NCBI GenBank assembly: GCA_024213275.1
Contig: JANAVG010000013.1
Span: 1-64,000 of the forward strand
Direction: 5' to 3'
DNA: 64,000 bases
From: Rossellomorea sp. BNER
Lineage (GTDB): Bacteria > Bacillota > Bacilli > Bacillales > Bacillaceae_B
Program-made: the position numbers and the translations under genes
Notes under the pieces: generated by a model
What the model was told of the DNA's origin: nothing
The model's database searches: none
The model's input: the letters and a program-made list of their open reading frames with translations, nothing else
Shown here: positions 40,586 to 49,330 of the stretch, in pieces
Layout: each line of letters opens with the position of its first letter
Numbering within the stretch: position 1 is the stretch's first letter

Positions 40586-41221
40586 GTGGTGAGAACAATA
40601 GAACTAAATAAAAGACAAGAACAAATCCTTGAAATTGTAAAAGAGAACGGTCCTATAACGGGGGAACAAATTGCTGATCAATTGAATTTAACAAGAGCGA
40701 CACTAAGACCTGACTTAGCAATCCTTACAATGGCGGGCTTTTTAGATGCCAGACCAAGAGTAGGGTATTTTTATACCGGAAAAACTGGTACTCAACTTCT
40801 AACAGAGAATCTGAAAAAAATATATGTAAAGCAGTTTCAATCAATCCCTGTTGTAGTTCCTGAGAATGTATCTGTGTATGATGCAATCTGTACCATGTTT
40901 TTAGAAGATGTTGGAACATTATTTGTCGTCGATAAAAATTCCTATTTAGTAGGAGTACTGTCTAGAAAAGATTTACTTCGAGCAAGTATTGGAAAGCAAG
41001 AACTTAGTACTCTACCTGTGAATATTATTATGACAAGAATGCCCAACATTACAACATGTGAAAAAGATGACTTATTAATAGCAGTTGCAAAGGATCTAAT
41101 CGATAAGCAAATTGATGCGGTTCCAGTCGTTAAAAAAACTTCCAAAGGTGACTTAGAAGTTACTGGACGGATTACAAAAACAAACATTACAAAAGCATTT
41201 GTTTCTTTAGCAGATGAGTAA
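40586..41221 (+). CDS. ccpN: CcpN, catabolite repressor of gluconeogenic genes
   Basis: CcpN/YqzB (211 aa) represses gapB and pckA under glycolytic conditions, CcpA-independently. An N-terminal DeoR-like helix-turn-helix (RQEQILEIVKENGPITGEQI, RATLRPDLAILTMAGFLDAR) is followed by two CBS domains (about 80-140 and 145-208) with VGVLSRKDLLRASIGK. The start is uncertain: GTG 40586 or the adjacent GTG 40589, both close to the AGGTGG sequence; homologues begin near TIELNKRQ. yqfL follows 30 bp later, the conserved regulatory pair. Confidence 0.93.
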   Translation: MVRTIELNKRQEQILEIVKENGPITGEQIADQLNLTRATLRPDLAILTMAGFLDARPRVGYFYTGKTGTQLLTENLKKIYVKQFQSIPVVVPENVSVYDAICTMFLEDVGTLFVVDKNSYLVGVLSRKDLLRASIGKQELSTLPVNIIMTRMPNITTCEKDDLLIAVAKDLIDKQIDAVPVVKKTSKGDLEVTGRITKTNITKAFVSLADE

Positions 41222-41251
41222 GAATAGTGAATATAAGGTGGTGATTTGACA

Positions 41252-42055
41252 GTGAAAGAACCATACATCTATGTAGTATCTGACTCAGTTGGTGAAACAG
41301 CTGAATTAGTAACAAAAGCAGCCATAAGCCAGTTTAATGGTTCAAATACCGTAATAAAAAGGTTTCCATATGTCGAAGATTTCTCTAACCTAGATGAAGT
41401 AATTTCATTGGCAAAGTTGAATCAAGGGCTTATCGTATATACTTTAGTAAAGCCTGATATGCGAAAGTACTTAAAAGAACAAGCCGAAAAAGAAGAGCTC
41501 TATGCATTTGATATTATGGGTCCTATTATGGATAAATACCAAGAGCATTATAATAAACCTCCTCTTCATGAACCGGGGGTTGTCCGCAAGCTTGATGATG
41601 ATTACTTCAAAAAGGTAGAAGCAATTGAATTTGCGGTTAAATATGATGATGGCCGGGATCCACGAGGGATATTACGAGCGGATATTATTTTAATTGGAGT
41701 ATCAAGAACCTCAAAAACTCCTCTTTCCCAGTATCTTGCTCTCAAGAGGCTGAAAGTAGCAAACGTGCCTTTAGTTCCGGAAGTTGATCCGCCAGAAGAA
41801 TTATATAAAGTGTCACCTGAAAAATGTATAGGATTAAAGATCAGCCCAGAAAAACTTAACAGTATTCGCAAAGAACGACTAAAATCGCTTGGATTGAATG
41901 ACCAAGCTAGCTATGCAAATATGAAGCGCATTGAAGATGAGCTAGACTACTTCGAAAATATCATTGGGAAAATTGGATGTCATGTTATTGATGTTACAAA
42001 TAAGGCTGTAGAGGAAACTGCAAACAGCGTGATTAACTACATTCAAAAGAATTAA
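41252..42055 (+). CDS. yqfL: YqfL, putative PPDK-type regulatory protein (DUF299)
   Basis: A 267-residue member of the DUF299 bifunctional kinase/phosphotransferase family; in plants and E. coli the homologues control pyruvate phosphate dikinase or PEP synthase. The P-loop-like motif [15 protein letters not shown] is near residue 150, with [12 protein letters not shown] at the start and [11 protein letters not shown] later. In B. subtilis YqfL affects CcpN activity, fitting the adjacent ccpN. GTG 41252 aligns with the B. subtilis start and lies well after AAGGTGGTG; TTG 41246 is an alternative. Confidence 0.92.
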   Translation: MKEPYIYVVSDSVGETAELVTKAAISQFNGSNTVIKRFPYVEDFSNLDEVISLAKLNQGLIVYTLVKPDMRKYLKEQAEKEELYAFDIMGPIMDKYQEHYNKPPLHEPGVVRKLDDDYFKKVEAIEFAVKYDDGRDPRGILRADIILIGVSRTSKTPLSQYLALKRLKVANVPLVPEVDPPEELYKVSPEKCIGLKISPEKLNSIRKERLKSLGLNDQASYANMKRIEDELDYFENIIGKIGCHVIDVTNKAVEETANSVINYIQKN

Positions 42056-42089
42056 AGGAATGACCCAAAAAAGGGTCATTCCTTTTCCT
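42054..42089 (+). terminator. Intrinsic terminator of ccpN-yqfL
   Basis: AAAGGAATGACCC pairs with GGGTCATTCCTTT and is followed by TCCT. Strong stem. Confidence 0.9.
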
Positions 42090-42144
42090 ATACCGAAATG
42101 AAATAAAAATTAGCTATAGATTGTAAAAAAGTAGTGAAAAGTAG

Positions 42145-42173
42145 TGGTCAAAGCATATAGTTTGTACTATAAT
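42145..42173 (+). promoter_or_regulatory. Candidate sigma-A promoter of yqxD-dnaG-sigA
   Basis: TGGTCA (42145-42150), a 17-bp spacer and a perfect TATAAT (42168-42173). The 42174-42381 stretch that follows would be a leader of about 200 nt; I see no gene in it. Confidence 0.55.
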
Positions 42174-42381
42174 AAAAAATTGTGATAAAAATATAGTCAA
42201 AATAGGTTTAGACTATTCTCTAAAGGAATAAACTAACTATTGAGTAATGTCAAGTCATTGAACAAGAAAAAATTCGACAAATAATCCTCCCTAAGCGACT
42301 TAATCCACTATTATCTCCTAGCTGCATTTATTATCTCGGGAAACTTGTCGGACTTAGAAGGATAATTCGGAGTGATGTAGA

Positions 42382-42852
42382 ATAGTTAGTAATAGCGAAC
42401 AGAGTCATATTTTATTTGTGGATGCGGATGCGTGTCCTGTCAAAGATGAAATTGTTGAGATCGCAAAAAAATTTCAAGTAAGAGTAATTTTTGTTGCATC
42501 AAATGCACATCGGCAAAATAATCCTAGTAGAGGAGAATGGGTTTATGTTGATGCATCAAAAGAAGCTGCAGACCTTTACATCATGAATCATGTTAAATCG
42601 GGTGATATAGTCGTAACCCAAGATATTGGTCTAGCTAGTCTAGTACTGCCCAAAAAAGTTTATGCGATTTCCCATTTGGGAAAAGAATACAACAATGAAA
42701 CAATCGTCACTTCTTTAGATTTTCGATATTTGTCTGCTAAAGAAAGACGAAAAGGAAATTTTGGAAAAGGTCCAAAACCCTTTAAACAAGACGATCGGGA
42801 GAGGTTCATAAAAAAATTAACCGAAATCTTGTCGAATCTTGCAGGAAATTAA
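42382..42852 (+). CDS. yqxD: YqxD, YaiI/YqxD family protein (DUF188)
   Basis: A DUF188 protein (156 aa if the proposed start is right) with a PIN-like fold; function not established. Motifs: LFVDADACPVKDEI at the N-terminus, VTQDIGLASLVL and RRKGNFGKGPKPF. No ATG, GTG or TTG precedes the first strand: the frame opens after TGA 42373 and the only codon correctly spaced from GGAGTGA is ATA 42382 (reading VSNSEQSHILFVDADA next). GTG 42418 would remove ILF of the first strand. It is first in the dnaG-sigA operon as in B. subtilis. Confidence 0.8.
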   Translation: MVSNSEQSHILFVDADACPVKDEIVEIAKKFQVRVIFVASNAHRQNNPSRGEWVYVDASKEAADLYIMNHVKSGDIVVTQDIGLASLVLPKKVYAISHLGKEYNNETIVTSLDFRYLSAKERRKGNFGKGPKPFKQDDRERFIKKLTEILSNLAGN

Positions 42853-42908
42853 TTTTTCTTAACGAATCTTTTATTATTGAGAAGGACAGAAAAACAGGTG
42901 ATGTTTTT

Positions 42909-44720
42909 GTGACAGGGAGAATTCCTGAAGAGAAAGTTAATGAAGTACGTCAGGCTGTAGATATTGTTGATGTTATCAGCGATTATGTTCAATTAAAGAA
43001 ACAGGGGAGAAATTATTTCGGTCTTTGTCCATTTCATGGGGAAAATACCCCATCTTTTTCTGTTTCACCAGATAAACAAATATTTCATTGCTTTGGCTGT
43101 GGAGCTGGAGGAAATGCCTATAACTTCTTAATGGAGATTGAAGGAATTACCTTTCAGGAAGCGGTAGTAAAACTTGCTGAAAAAACAAGCATTGAACTGT
43201 CAGTCGATCTATCATCAAGCAATGAAGAAAAACGCCCTAAAAAAGATGAAGAGCAAATGATTGAAGCTCATGAGCTATTAAGGAAATTTTACCATCATTT
43301 ACTCGTAAATACAAAAGAGGGGCAAGAAGCCTATGAATATTTGTTAGAAAGAGGCTTCACAAAAGAAAGTATTGATAAATTCGGAGTGGGGTGGTCGCTT
43401 CCAAGTTGGGACTTTACAGTGAAGTTCTTATCGAAACGAAGTTTTGATCCAGACCTCATGGAGAAGGCAGGACTCTTAATTAAAAGAGAAAAAGATGGTT
43501 CATACCTTGACCGTTTTCGGGGAAGAATTATGTTTCCTATTCAAGATGCAAAAGGGAAGACCATTGCATTTTCTGGGAGAGCGATTGGCGGGGATGAACC
43601 TAAATATTTAAATAGCCCTGAAACTTCAATATTTAATAAGAGCTCAATCCTGTACAATTATCATGGTGCAAGAGCAGCAATCCGTAAACAACAATCTGCC
43701 ATTCTTTTTGAGGGCTTTGCTGATGTCATATCAGCTGACCGAGCAGAAGTTGATAATGGTATTGCAACAATGGGAACGTCCTTGACTGATCAACATATTC
43801 AAATGCTCAGAAGAGTGACAGATTCAATAACTCTTTGCTTTGATGGTGACAAAGCAGGGATGGAAGCAGCTTATCGAGCTTCCATTATGCTTAGTAAAAC
43901 ACATTTAAATGTCAAAATTGCATTAGTTCCAAATAAATTAGATCCTGATGACTACATTAAAAATTATGGAGCAGAGAAGTTTCAAAATGATGTAATAGGG
44001 GCAAGTTTAACGTTAATGGCCTTTAAATTAATTTATCATCGTCAAGGAAAAAACCTTAAAGATGAAGGAGATAGGCTACAATATATAGAAGAGATACTTA
44101 AAGAAATATCTAATCTTGAAAATGCGTTTGAAAGAGATTATTATTTGCGTCAATTAGCTGATGAATTTTCTTTATCCCTTGAAGCGCTACAACAACAGCA
44201 ACGACAAATCTTTTATTCATTAAAGAAAAAAGGAAAAGGGCAAGATCAAAAGCCTAAATCAATGATCAGCCTAACTCCTAGCACACAAAAGAGATTATTC
44301 CCAGCTTTCCATACTGCAGAGAAAAGATTAATCGCATATATGCTGAAGGATCCTGAATTTACTTTTAAAATCCAAGAGTTAATGTCAGGAAATGCTTTTA
44401 ATATAGATGAACACCAGGCAATCATCACATATTTATTAGGATTTTATGAAGAGGGAAATATTCCTAACTCTAGTGCATTTATTGAAACATTATCAGATCC
44501 TAAACTGAGGAGAGTGGTTTCTGAAATTGAAATGATGCCATTAAATGATGAATGTACAGAGCAGGAATTAAATGATTATATAAATCAAGTGTTAAAACAT
44601 CAAAAGATGTTGACAATAAAAGAAAAAGAAGCAGAAGAAAAAGCAGCTGAAAGGCAAAAGGATTATAAAAAGGCTGCACTAATTGCAATGGAAATCTTAC
44701 AGCTCCGTAAGTCTCTATAA
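42909..44720 (+). CDS. dnaG: DNA primase
   Basis: DnaG (603 aa) synthesises RNA primers at the replication fork. The N-terminal zinc-binding domain is CPFHGENTPSFSVSPDKQ...FHCFGCG (near 40-65). The TOPRIM core has FEGFADVISADRAEVDNGIATMGTS (catalytic Glu) and LCFDGDKAGMEA; the C-terminal helicase-interacting domain covers about 450-603. The start is GTG 42909 with ACAGGTGATG upstream. It is the middle gene of the yqxD-dnaG-sigA macromolecular synthesis operon; sigA begins 41 bp downstream. Confidence 0.97.
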   Translation: MTGRIPEEKVNEVRQAVDIVDVISDYVQLKKQGRNYFGLCPFHGENTPSFSVSPDKQIFHCFGCGAGGNAYNFLMEIEGITFQEAVVKLAEKTSIELSVDLSSSNEEKRPKKDEEQMIEAHELLRKFYHHLLVNTKEGQEAYEYLLERGFTKESIDKFGVGWSLPSWDFTVKFLSKRSFDPDLMEKAGLLIKREKDGSYLDRFRGRIMFPIQDAKGKTIAFSGRAIGGDEPKYLNSPETSIFNKSSILYNYHGARAAIRKQQSAILFEGFADVISADRAEVDNGIATMGTSLTDQHIQMLRRVTDSITLCFDGDKAGMEAAYRASIMLSKTHLNVKIALVPNKLDPDDYIKNYGAEKFQNDVIGASLTLMAFKLIYHRQGKNLKDEGDRLQYIEEILKEISNLENAFERDYYLRQLADEFSLSLEALQQQQRQIFYSLKKKGKGQDQKPKSMISLTPSTQKRLFPAFHTAEKRLIAYMLKDPEFTFKIQELMSGNAFNIDEHQAIITYLLGFYEEGNIPNSSAFIETLSDPKLRRVVSEIEMMPLNDECTEQELNDYINQVLKHQKMLTIKEKEAEEKAAERQKDYKKAALIAMEILQLRKSL

Positions 44721-44761
44721 TAAGGTTTTGAAGTTTTAGGAAGTTGGAAGGAGGGGAACAA

Positions 44762-45886
44762 ATGGCTGAAAAGTCAGCACGTTCCAAAGAGGTTGAGTCA
44801 GAGGTAACATTAGAGCAAGTGAAAGAACAATTAATGGAGCTCGGCAAAAAAAGAACGGTCTTAACATATGAAGATATCGCTGAGAAATTGTCGAACTTTG
44901 AATTAGAATCCGATCAAATGGATGAGTTTTATGAACAATTGGGTGAGCAGGGTGTAGAAATCGTAAATGAAAACGAGGAAGACCCAAATACTCATCAATT
45001 AAATAAGGAAGAAGACGAAGAATTTGACCTTAACGATTTAAGTGTTCCTCCAGGCGTTAAGATTAATGATCCTGTCCGTATGTATCTTAAAGAAATCGGT
45101 AGAGTGGATTTGCTTTCCGCAGAAGAAGAAATTAGCTTAGCAACCCGGATTGAAGAGGGAGACGAAGAAGCCAAACGTCGTCTTGCCGAAGCTAACCTAC
45201 GTCTGGTTGTCAGTATTGCCAAACGTTATGTAGGAAGAGGGATGCTATTTTTAGATCTTATTCAAGAAGGAAACATGGGTCTTATTAAAGCAGTAGAAAA
45301 GTTTGACTATCGTAAGGGCTTTAAATTCAGTACCTATGCAACTTGGTGGATTCGCCAGGCTATTACACGCGCCATTGCCGACCAAGCAAGAACGATTCGT
45401 ATACCTGTGCATATGGTGGAAACGATTAATAAATTAATACGTGTTCAACGTCAATTACTCCAAGATTTAGGTCGTGAACCTTCACCAGAAGAAATTGCTG
45501 AAGAAATGGATTTAACACCAGAAAAAGTTAGAGAAATTCTTAAAATTGCTCAAGAACCTGTTTCACTAGAGACTCCCATAGGAGAAGAGGATGACTCACA
45601 CCTAGGAGACTTTATTGAAGATGCAGAAGCTCAATCTCCGTCAGAGCACGCAGCATACGAGTTATTAAAAGAACAGCTTGAAGACGTATTAGATACGCTC
45701 ACTGATCGTGAAGAAAATGTATTGCGCTTACGATTTGGTCTTGATGATGGCCGAACAAGAACCCTTGAAGAAGTAGGGAAAGTATTCGGAGTTACAAGAG
45801 AACGTATTCGTCAAATTGAAGCAAAAGCACTTCGTAAATTACGACATCCAAGCAGGAGCAAACGTCTAAAAGACTTTTTAGAATAG
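44762..45886 (+). CDS. sigA: Primary sigma factor SigA (RpoD)
   Basis: The housekeeping sigma factor (374 aa). An N-terminal sigma 1.1 region ([20 protein letters not shown]) precedes region 1.2 ([21 protein letters not shown]), region 2 ([31 protein letters not shown]), region 3 ([13 protein letters not shown]) and region 4 helix-turn-helix ([20 protein letters not shown]). ATG 44762 follows AAGGAGGGGAACAA; an in-frame TTG at 44744 precedes that SD. It ends the operon with a terminator; the many sigma-A promoters listed here are its targets. Confidence 0.99.
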   Translation: MAEKSARSKEVESEVTLEQVKEQLMELGKKRTVLTYEDIAEKLSNFELESDQMDEFYEQLGEQGVEIVNENEEDPNTHQLNKEEDEEFDLNDLSVPPGVKINDPVRMYLKEIGRVDLLSAEEEISLATRIEEGDEEAKRRLAEANLRLVVSIAKRYVGRGMLFLDLIQEGNMGLIKAVEKFDYRKGFKFSTYATWWIRQAITRAIADQARTIRIPVHMVETINKLIRVQRQLLQDLGREPSPEEIAEEMDLTPEKVREILKIAQEPVSLETPIGEEDDSHLGDFIEDAEAQSPSEHAAYELLKEQLEDVLDTLTDREENVLRLRFGLDDGRTRTLEEVGKVFGVTRERIRQIEAKALRKLRHPSRSKRLKDFLE

Positions 45887-45894
45887 AATTGTTT

Positions 45895-45936
45895 AGGTTT
45901 ACTTCCATATATTCATGGGAGTAAACTTTTTTTTAT
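45895..45936 (+). terminator. Intrinsic terminator of sigA
   Basis: GTTTACTTCC pairs with GGGAGTAAAC and runs into TTTTTTTT. Confidence 0.9.
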
Positions 45937-45995
45937 GAAATTAAAGGGATTTATTACTTTATTATTGAACCTATCTGTAGGGAACGATGAACACA

Positions 45996-46320
45996 ATGAT
46001 AAAAGAAGCGATTGAAAAGGGAATCTCATTTTGGAAGGAAAAGCGAAACATTTTATTAATATTTATTGCCTTCTAAAATGAAGGGACAACAAGAAGAAAA
46101 CCATTCCTTATTCCTTTCACTTTTTGCCTTTTCATTATTTGTCATTTATTTTACTGAATTGTCCTTCGTTTTGCAAACAGCGATTTTGACGTGTTTTGTC
46201 GTTTGATTATTTTCATTCTTTAATTATTATTTTAAAAAAATAATTCCTTTGTCTCCGATATTTATTATCACAATCTTATTTCATTGCTTTTCAAAATTCT
46301 TAATCCAATTACTGTTTTAA
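45996..46320 (+). pseudogene. Possible decayed small membrane protein gene
   Basis: In an otherwise empty 640-bp gap, ATG 45996 reads MIKEAIEKGISFWKEKRNIL then LIFIAF and stops at 46074. ATG 46078, in another frame, opens a hydrophobic reading MKGQQEENHSLFLSLFAFSL that meets TGA at 46204 and, if read through, continues LFSFFNYYFKKIIPLSPIF to TAA 46318. One frameshift and one stop would separate these from a single membrane protein. I do not recognise the family, and a chance AT-rich reading remains possible. Confidence 0.3.
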
Positions 46321-46431
46321 GTATGCCAATTATCGCTTTTCTATGGAGATTATTATTTTTATTCAAATTTTTCGAATATTATATTGAAATACTTTGTAAT
46401 AAGTAAAATAAAATTTATAAGTTTTTAAAAG

Positions 46432-46461
46432 TTGAGAAAATTCCATCATCCCCTATATAAT
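46432..46461 (+). promoter_or_regulatory. Sigma-A promoter of the acyl-CoA dehydrogenase gene
   Basis: TTGAGA (46432-46437), an 18-bp spacer and a perfect TATAAT (46456-46461). Confidence 0.75.
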
Positions 46462-46465
46462 GGTT

Positions 46466-46481
46466 ATGTAAGCGTGTACAA
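46466..46481 (+). promoter_or_regulatory. cre site (CcpA) over the transcription start
   Basis: ATGTAAGCGTGTACAA fits the CcpA consensus WTGNAANCGNWWNCAW with one deviation. It lies 5 bp after the -10, so carbon catabolite repression is expected. A second, weaker GGGAAACGTTTTAA follows at 46494-46507. Confidence 0.75.
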
Positions 46482-46529
46482 GATTAAACAAAGGGAAACG
46501 TTTTAATTTAACAACTAGGGGGATGGAAA

Positions 46530-47669
46530 ATGAATTTTGATTTAACATCGGAACAACAAATGATTCAAAAAACAATTCGAGATTTCGCTCAAGAAGAAGT
46601 AGCACCGGGTGCTTTGGAGCGTGATCGTACAAAGGAATTTCCTAAAGAAGCATTTAGTAAATTGGCTGAACTTGGAATGATGGGGTTACCTTTTCCTGAA
46701 GAATACGGTGGTGCTGGTGCTGACACTGTTAGTTTTGCCATTGTTACAGAGGAATTGAGTAAGGCATGTGCCTCTACTGGGATTACATATTCTGCACATA
46801 TTTCATTAGGTGGAGCACCAATTAATTTGTTCGGAACAGAAGAACAAAAGCAAAAATACCTTGGACCGATTTGTAGAGGAGAATCGTTCGGGGCATTTGG
46901 TTTAACTGAACCTAATGCTGGATCTGATGCAGGTGGGACACAAACTACCGCAGTTAAAGATGGCGATGATTATATTATAAATGGAAATAAAGTATATATC
47001 ACAAATGCCAGTTATGCTAAACATCTTGCATTAACCGCTATTACTGGAAAAAAAGATGGCAAGAAAGAAATCAGTGCGATTATCGTTCCGACAGATGCAG
47101 AAGGATTCAAAGTTATTGATAACTATGAAAAAATGGGATTAAATGCATCAAATACAACTGAGTTAGTATTAGAAAATGTCCGAGTACCACAAGAAAATCT
47201 ATTAGGTAAAGAAGGAGAAGGCTTCAAGCAATTTCTAATGACTCTTGATGGCGGAAGAATAGGAATTGGAGCAATGGCAGTCGGTGTTGCCCAAGCTGCA
47301 TATGAAAAAGCTCTTCAATATTCGAAGGAAAGAAAACAATTTGGAAAAACTCTTTCTGAATTCCAAGTTACACAATTTAAATTAGCAGATATGGCTTTAA
47401 AAATTGAGCTTGCAAGAAACATGGTCTATAAAGCTGCTTGGTTAAAGGATCAAGGAAGACCATTTACTAAAGAAGCCTCAATGTGTAAATTATATGCGTC
47501 AGAAATCAGCATGGAAGTGGCAGACGAGGCCATTCAAATTCACGGTGGATATGGGTATATGAAAGAGTATCATGTCGAAAGATATATGAGAGATGCAAAG
47601 CTATTAGAAATTGGCGAGGGTACCTCAGAAGTGCAAAAAATGGTTATTTCACGATTAATCGGCTGTTAG
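46530..47669 (+). CDS. Acyl-CoA dehydrogenase
   Basis: A 379-residue FAD flavoprotein of the short/medium-chain acyl-CoA dehydrogenase family, catalysing the first step of beta-oxidation or branched-chain acyl-CoA oxidation. The N-terminal helical domain is followed by the flavin-binding beta domain (FGAFGLTEPNAGSDAGG near 120) and the C-terminal domain with IHGGYGYMKEYHVERYMRDAK and catalytic Glu-363 in LLEIGEGTSE, the EIxEGT position of short-chain enzymes. ATG 46530 follows AGGGGGATGG. It stands alone between sigA and cccA; its cre site fits a fatty-acid use gene. Substrate cannot be read from sequence. Confidence 0.93.
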   Translation: MNFDLTSEQQMIQKTIRDFAQEEVAPGALERDRTKEFPKEAFSKLAELGMMGLPFPEEYGGAGADTVSFAIVTEELSKACASTGITYSAHISLGGAPINLFGTEEQKQKYLGPICRGESFGAFGLTEPNAGSDAGGTQTTAVKDGDDYIINGNKVYITNASYAKHLALTAITGKKDGKKEISAIIVPTDAEGFKVIDNYEKMGLNASNTTELVLENVRVPQENLLGKEGEGFKQFLMTLDGGRIGIGAMAVGVAQAAYEKALQYSKERKQFGKTLSEFQVTQFKLADMALKIELARNMVYKAAWLKDQGRPFTKEASMCKLYASEISMEVADEAIQIHGGYGYMKEYHVERYMRDAKLLEIGEGTSEVQKMVISRLIGC

Positions 47670-47883
47670 GATAGGATTAACTTGAATTGTATATAATAAT
47701 TTATAGTCAGGCTGACCTAGAATTTCATAAAGATTTTAGTGAAAGCCTGCTTCTTTGTGTCTAAAAAATGACAAACAGTTAAAAGTTACTTTATACTACT
47801 TTTCCTTTATCTCTTTTTGAAGTAAAATAATAGGTGTTTATTCTACAAATTTTTTGGATGATCTACATAAGGGAGGTTAAATC

Positions 47884-48258
47884 ATGAATCGTAATCCAAT
47901 TATTCCTTTCATACTTATTATGGTTATGGGAATCGGTCTTGTTTTCTTTATGTCATTAGAAGGGTTAAACAATTCTAAAGAGATGGCTGAAGAAGAAAAG
48001 AAGCATGAAGAAGGTGGCGGTGGAGAAACTGCTAGCGGCGGTGACTTTGACCCAGAAGCACATTATCAATCAACTTGTATTTCTTGTCATGGTGAAAACT
48101 ATGAAGGCGGAGCAGGCCCAGCATTAAAAGGTGTTGGTGAACGTTTGTCTGATGAAGAAATCAAGACTACTTTGAAGAATGGTAAAGGTGCAATGCCTCC
48201 AGGTCTAGTTCCTGAAGAGAATATAGACGCGATGGCTAAATGGTTGAAATCTTTATAA
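47884..48258 (+). CDS. cccA: Cytochrome c-550 (CccA), membrane-anchored
   Basis: A 124-residue c-type cytochrome of the outer face of the cytoplasmic membrane. One N-terminal membrane anchor (residues 7-24), a charged Gly-rich linker (about 30-55), then the heme domain with CISCH (C65, C68, H69) and the distal ligand M104 in KGAMPPGLV. ATG 47884 follows GGGAGGTTAAATC. It is monocistronic with a strong terminator; it sits downstream of sigA as in B. subtilis, though separated here by the acyl-CoA dehydrogenase. Confidence 0.95.
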   Translation: MNRNPIIPFILIMVMGIGLVFFMSLEGLNNSKEMAEEEKKHEEGGGGETASGGDFDPEAHYQSTCISCHGENYEGGAGPALKGVGERLSDEEIKTTLKNGKGAMPPGLVPEENIDAMAKWLKSL

Positions 48259-48269
48259 TTTCATGACAA

Positions 48270-48311
48270 ATAAAAAAGTTCTTTGCAATTTTGCAAGGAA
48301 CTTTTTTATTT
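48270..48311 (+). terminator. Intrinsic terminator of cccA (bidirectional)
   Basis: AAAAAAGTTCTTTGC pairs with GCAAGGAACTTTTTT around AATTTT. Confidence 0.92.
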
Positions 48312-48396
48312 GTATAGAGAAACTTTGATAAGCTTGCACTTTCCTTATAATCTCCTTTAAAATGAAAAGCGTATATTACATAATCAAACATAGAAT

Positions 48397-48508
48397 GGGA
48401 CTGTCCCAAAACCAAGGTCAGGAACTATAACATCCATATATTGAAGAAGACCCTCGAATGATTTTCTATGTTTGGAAGATCATGGTTCCGGACCCTTTTG
48501 GACAGCCC
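48397..48508 (+). repeat. Repeat family C, copy C3
   Basis: Begins GGGACTGTCCCAAAACCAAG and ends GGTTCCGGACCC then TTTTGGACAGCCC; the ends pair (GGTCAGGAAC against GTTCCGGACC, CTGTCC against GGACAG). It matches C1 at about 6.8 kb. It lies in the cccA-trmK gap with no gene; 48509-48622 shows nothing else. Confidence 0.8.
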
Positions 48509-48622
48509 GGATGTTCATTAGAGAGCTAGGGTTGGGAAGTAGTTAGCTATCTGTATTTAAAAAACTTACCTACCAAAGAATAAATAACTAAGTGAGAATA
48601 ACTAAGAAGTTAGGTGAAAAAT

Positions 48623-49330
48623 ATGAATGTACATAAACTATCACATAGATTAGAAACAGTATCTTCTTTTATCCCGAAAGGTTCAAAGATAGCTGATATT
48701 GGATCAGATCATGCCTATTTGCCTTGTTATGCCATTGAAAAGGAACTTGCTTCATTTGCTATAGCAGGTGAAGTGGTTGAAGGTCCATATCAATCAGCAT
48801 TAAACCAAGTAAGAGAGAGTGAATTAGAAGAAAGAGTTAGTGTCCGAAAAGGAAATGGGTTGGAGGTTCTCTCACAAGGTGAAGTGGATTGTGTCACAAT
48901 AGCCGGGATGGGTGGAACGCTTATTTCTACTATTTTGGAAAATGGAAAACAAAAATTAGAAGGGGTAACCCGATTAGTGTTACAGCCGAATGTCAGCGCG
49001 ATCTCGATTCGCAAATGGTTACTTGAAAATGGTTGGGAACTTGTGGCAGAGAAGATTCTTGAAGAAGATAAAAAAATCTATGAAGTATTGGTAGCAGAGC
49101 GAGGAGATACCAGGAAACCCTATTCTAATATGGAGAAAGAATTATTATTAGGACCTTTTCTAATGAAAGAGAAATCTGAAGTTTTTATTAAAAAGTGGAG
49201 ACAGGAAGCGGAGCAGTGGAAAAAAATCTGTGATCAGATGAATGAAGCTGCACAAAAAGGTGAGCTAGAAAAGAAGCGATCGACAATCGAAAGAAAAATT
49301 GAGATCGTAGAGGAGGTCCTCCAAACATGA
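48623..49330 (+). CDS. trmK: tRNA (adenine-22-N1) methyltransferase TrmK
   Basis: TrmK/YqfN (235 aa) makes m1A22 in tRNA. The Rossmann domain has KIADIGSDHAYLPCYAIE (motif I) near 21-40, AGEVVEGPY and VDCVTIAGMGGTLI (NPPY-like position) near 87; a helical coiled C-terminus covers about 165-235. ATG 48623 has TTAGGTGA upstream; the in-frame GTG 48614 lies in that SD. It overlaps yqfO by 4 bp, the usual trmK-yqfO pair. Confidence 0.95.
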   Translation: MNVHKLSHRLETVSSFIPKGSKIADIGSDHAYLPCYAIEKELASFAIAGEVVEGPYQSALNQVRESELEERVSVRKGNGLEVLSQGEVDCVTIAGMGGTLISTILENGKQKLEGVTRLVLQPNVSAISIRKWLLENGWELVAEKILEEDKKIYEVLVAERGDTRKPYSNMEKELLLGPFLMKEKSEVFIKKWRQEAEQWKKICDQMNEAAQKGELEKKRSTIERKIEIVEEVLQT

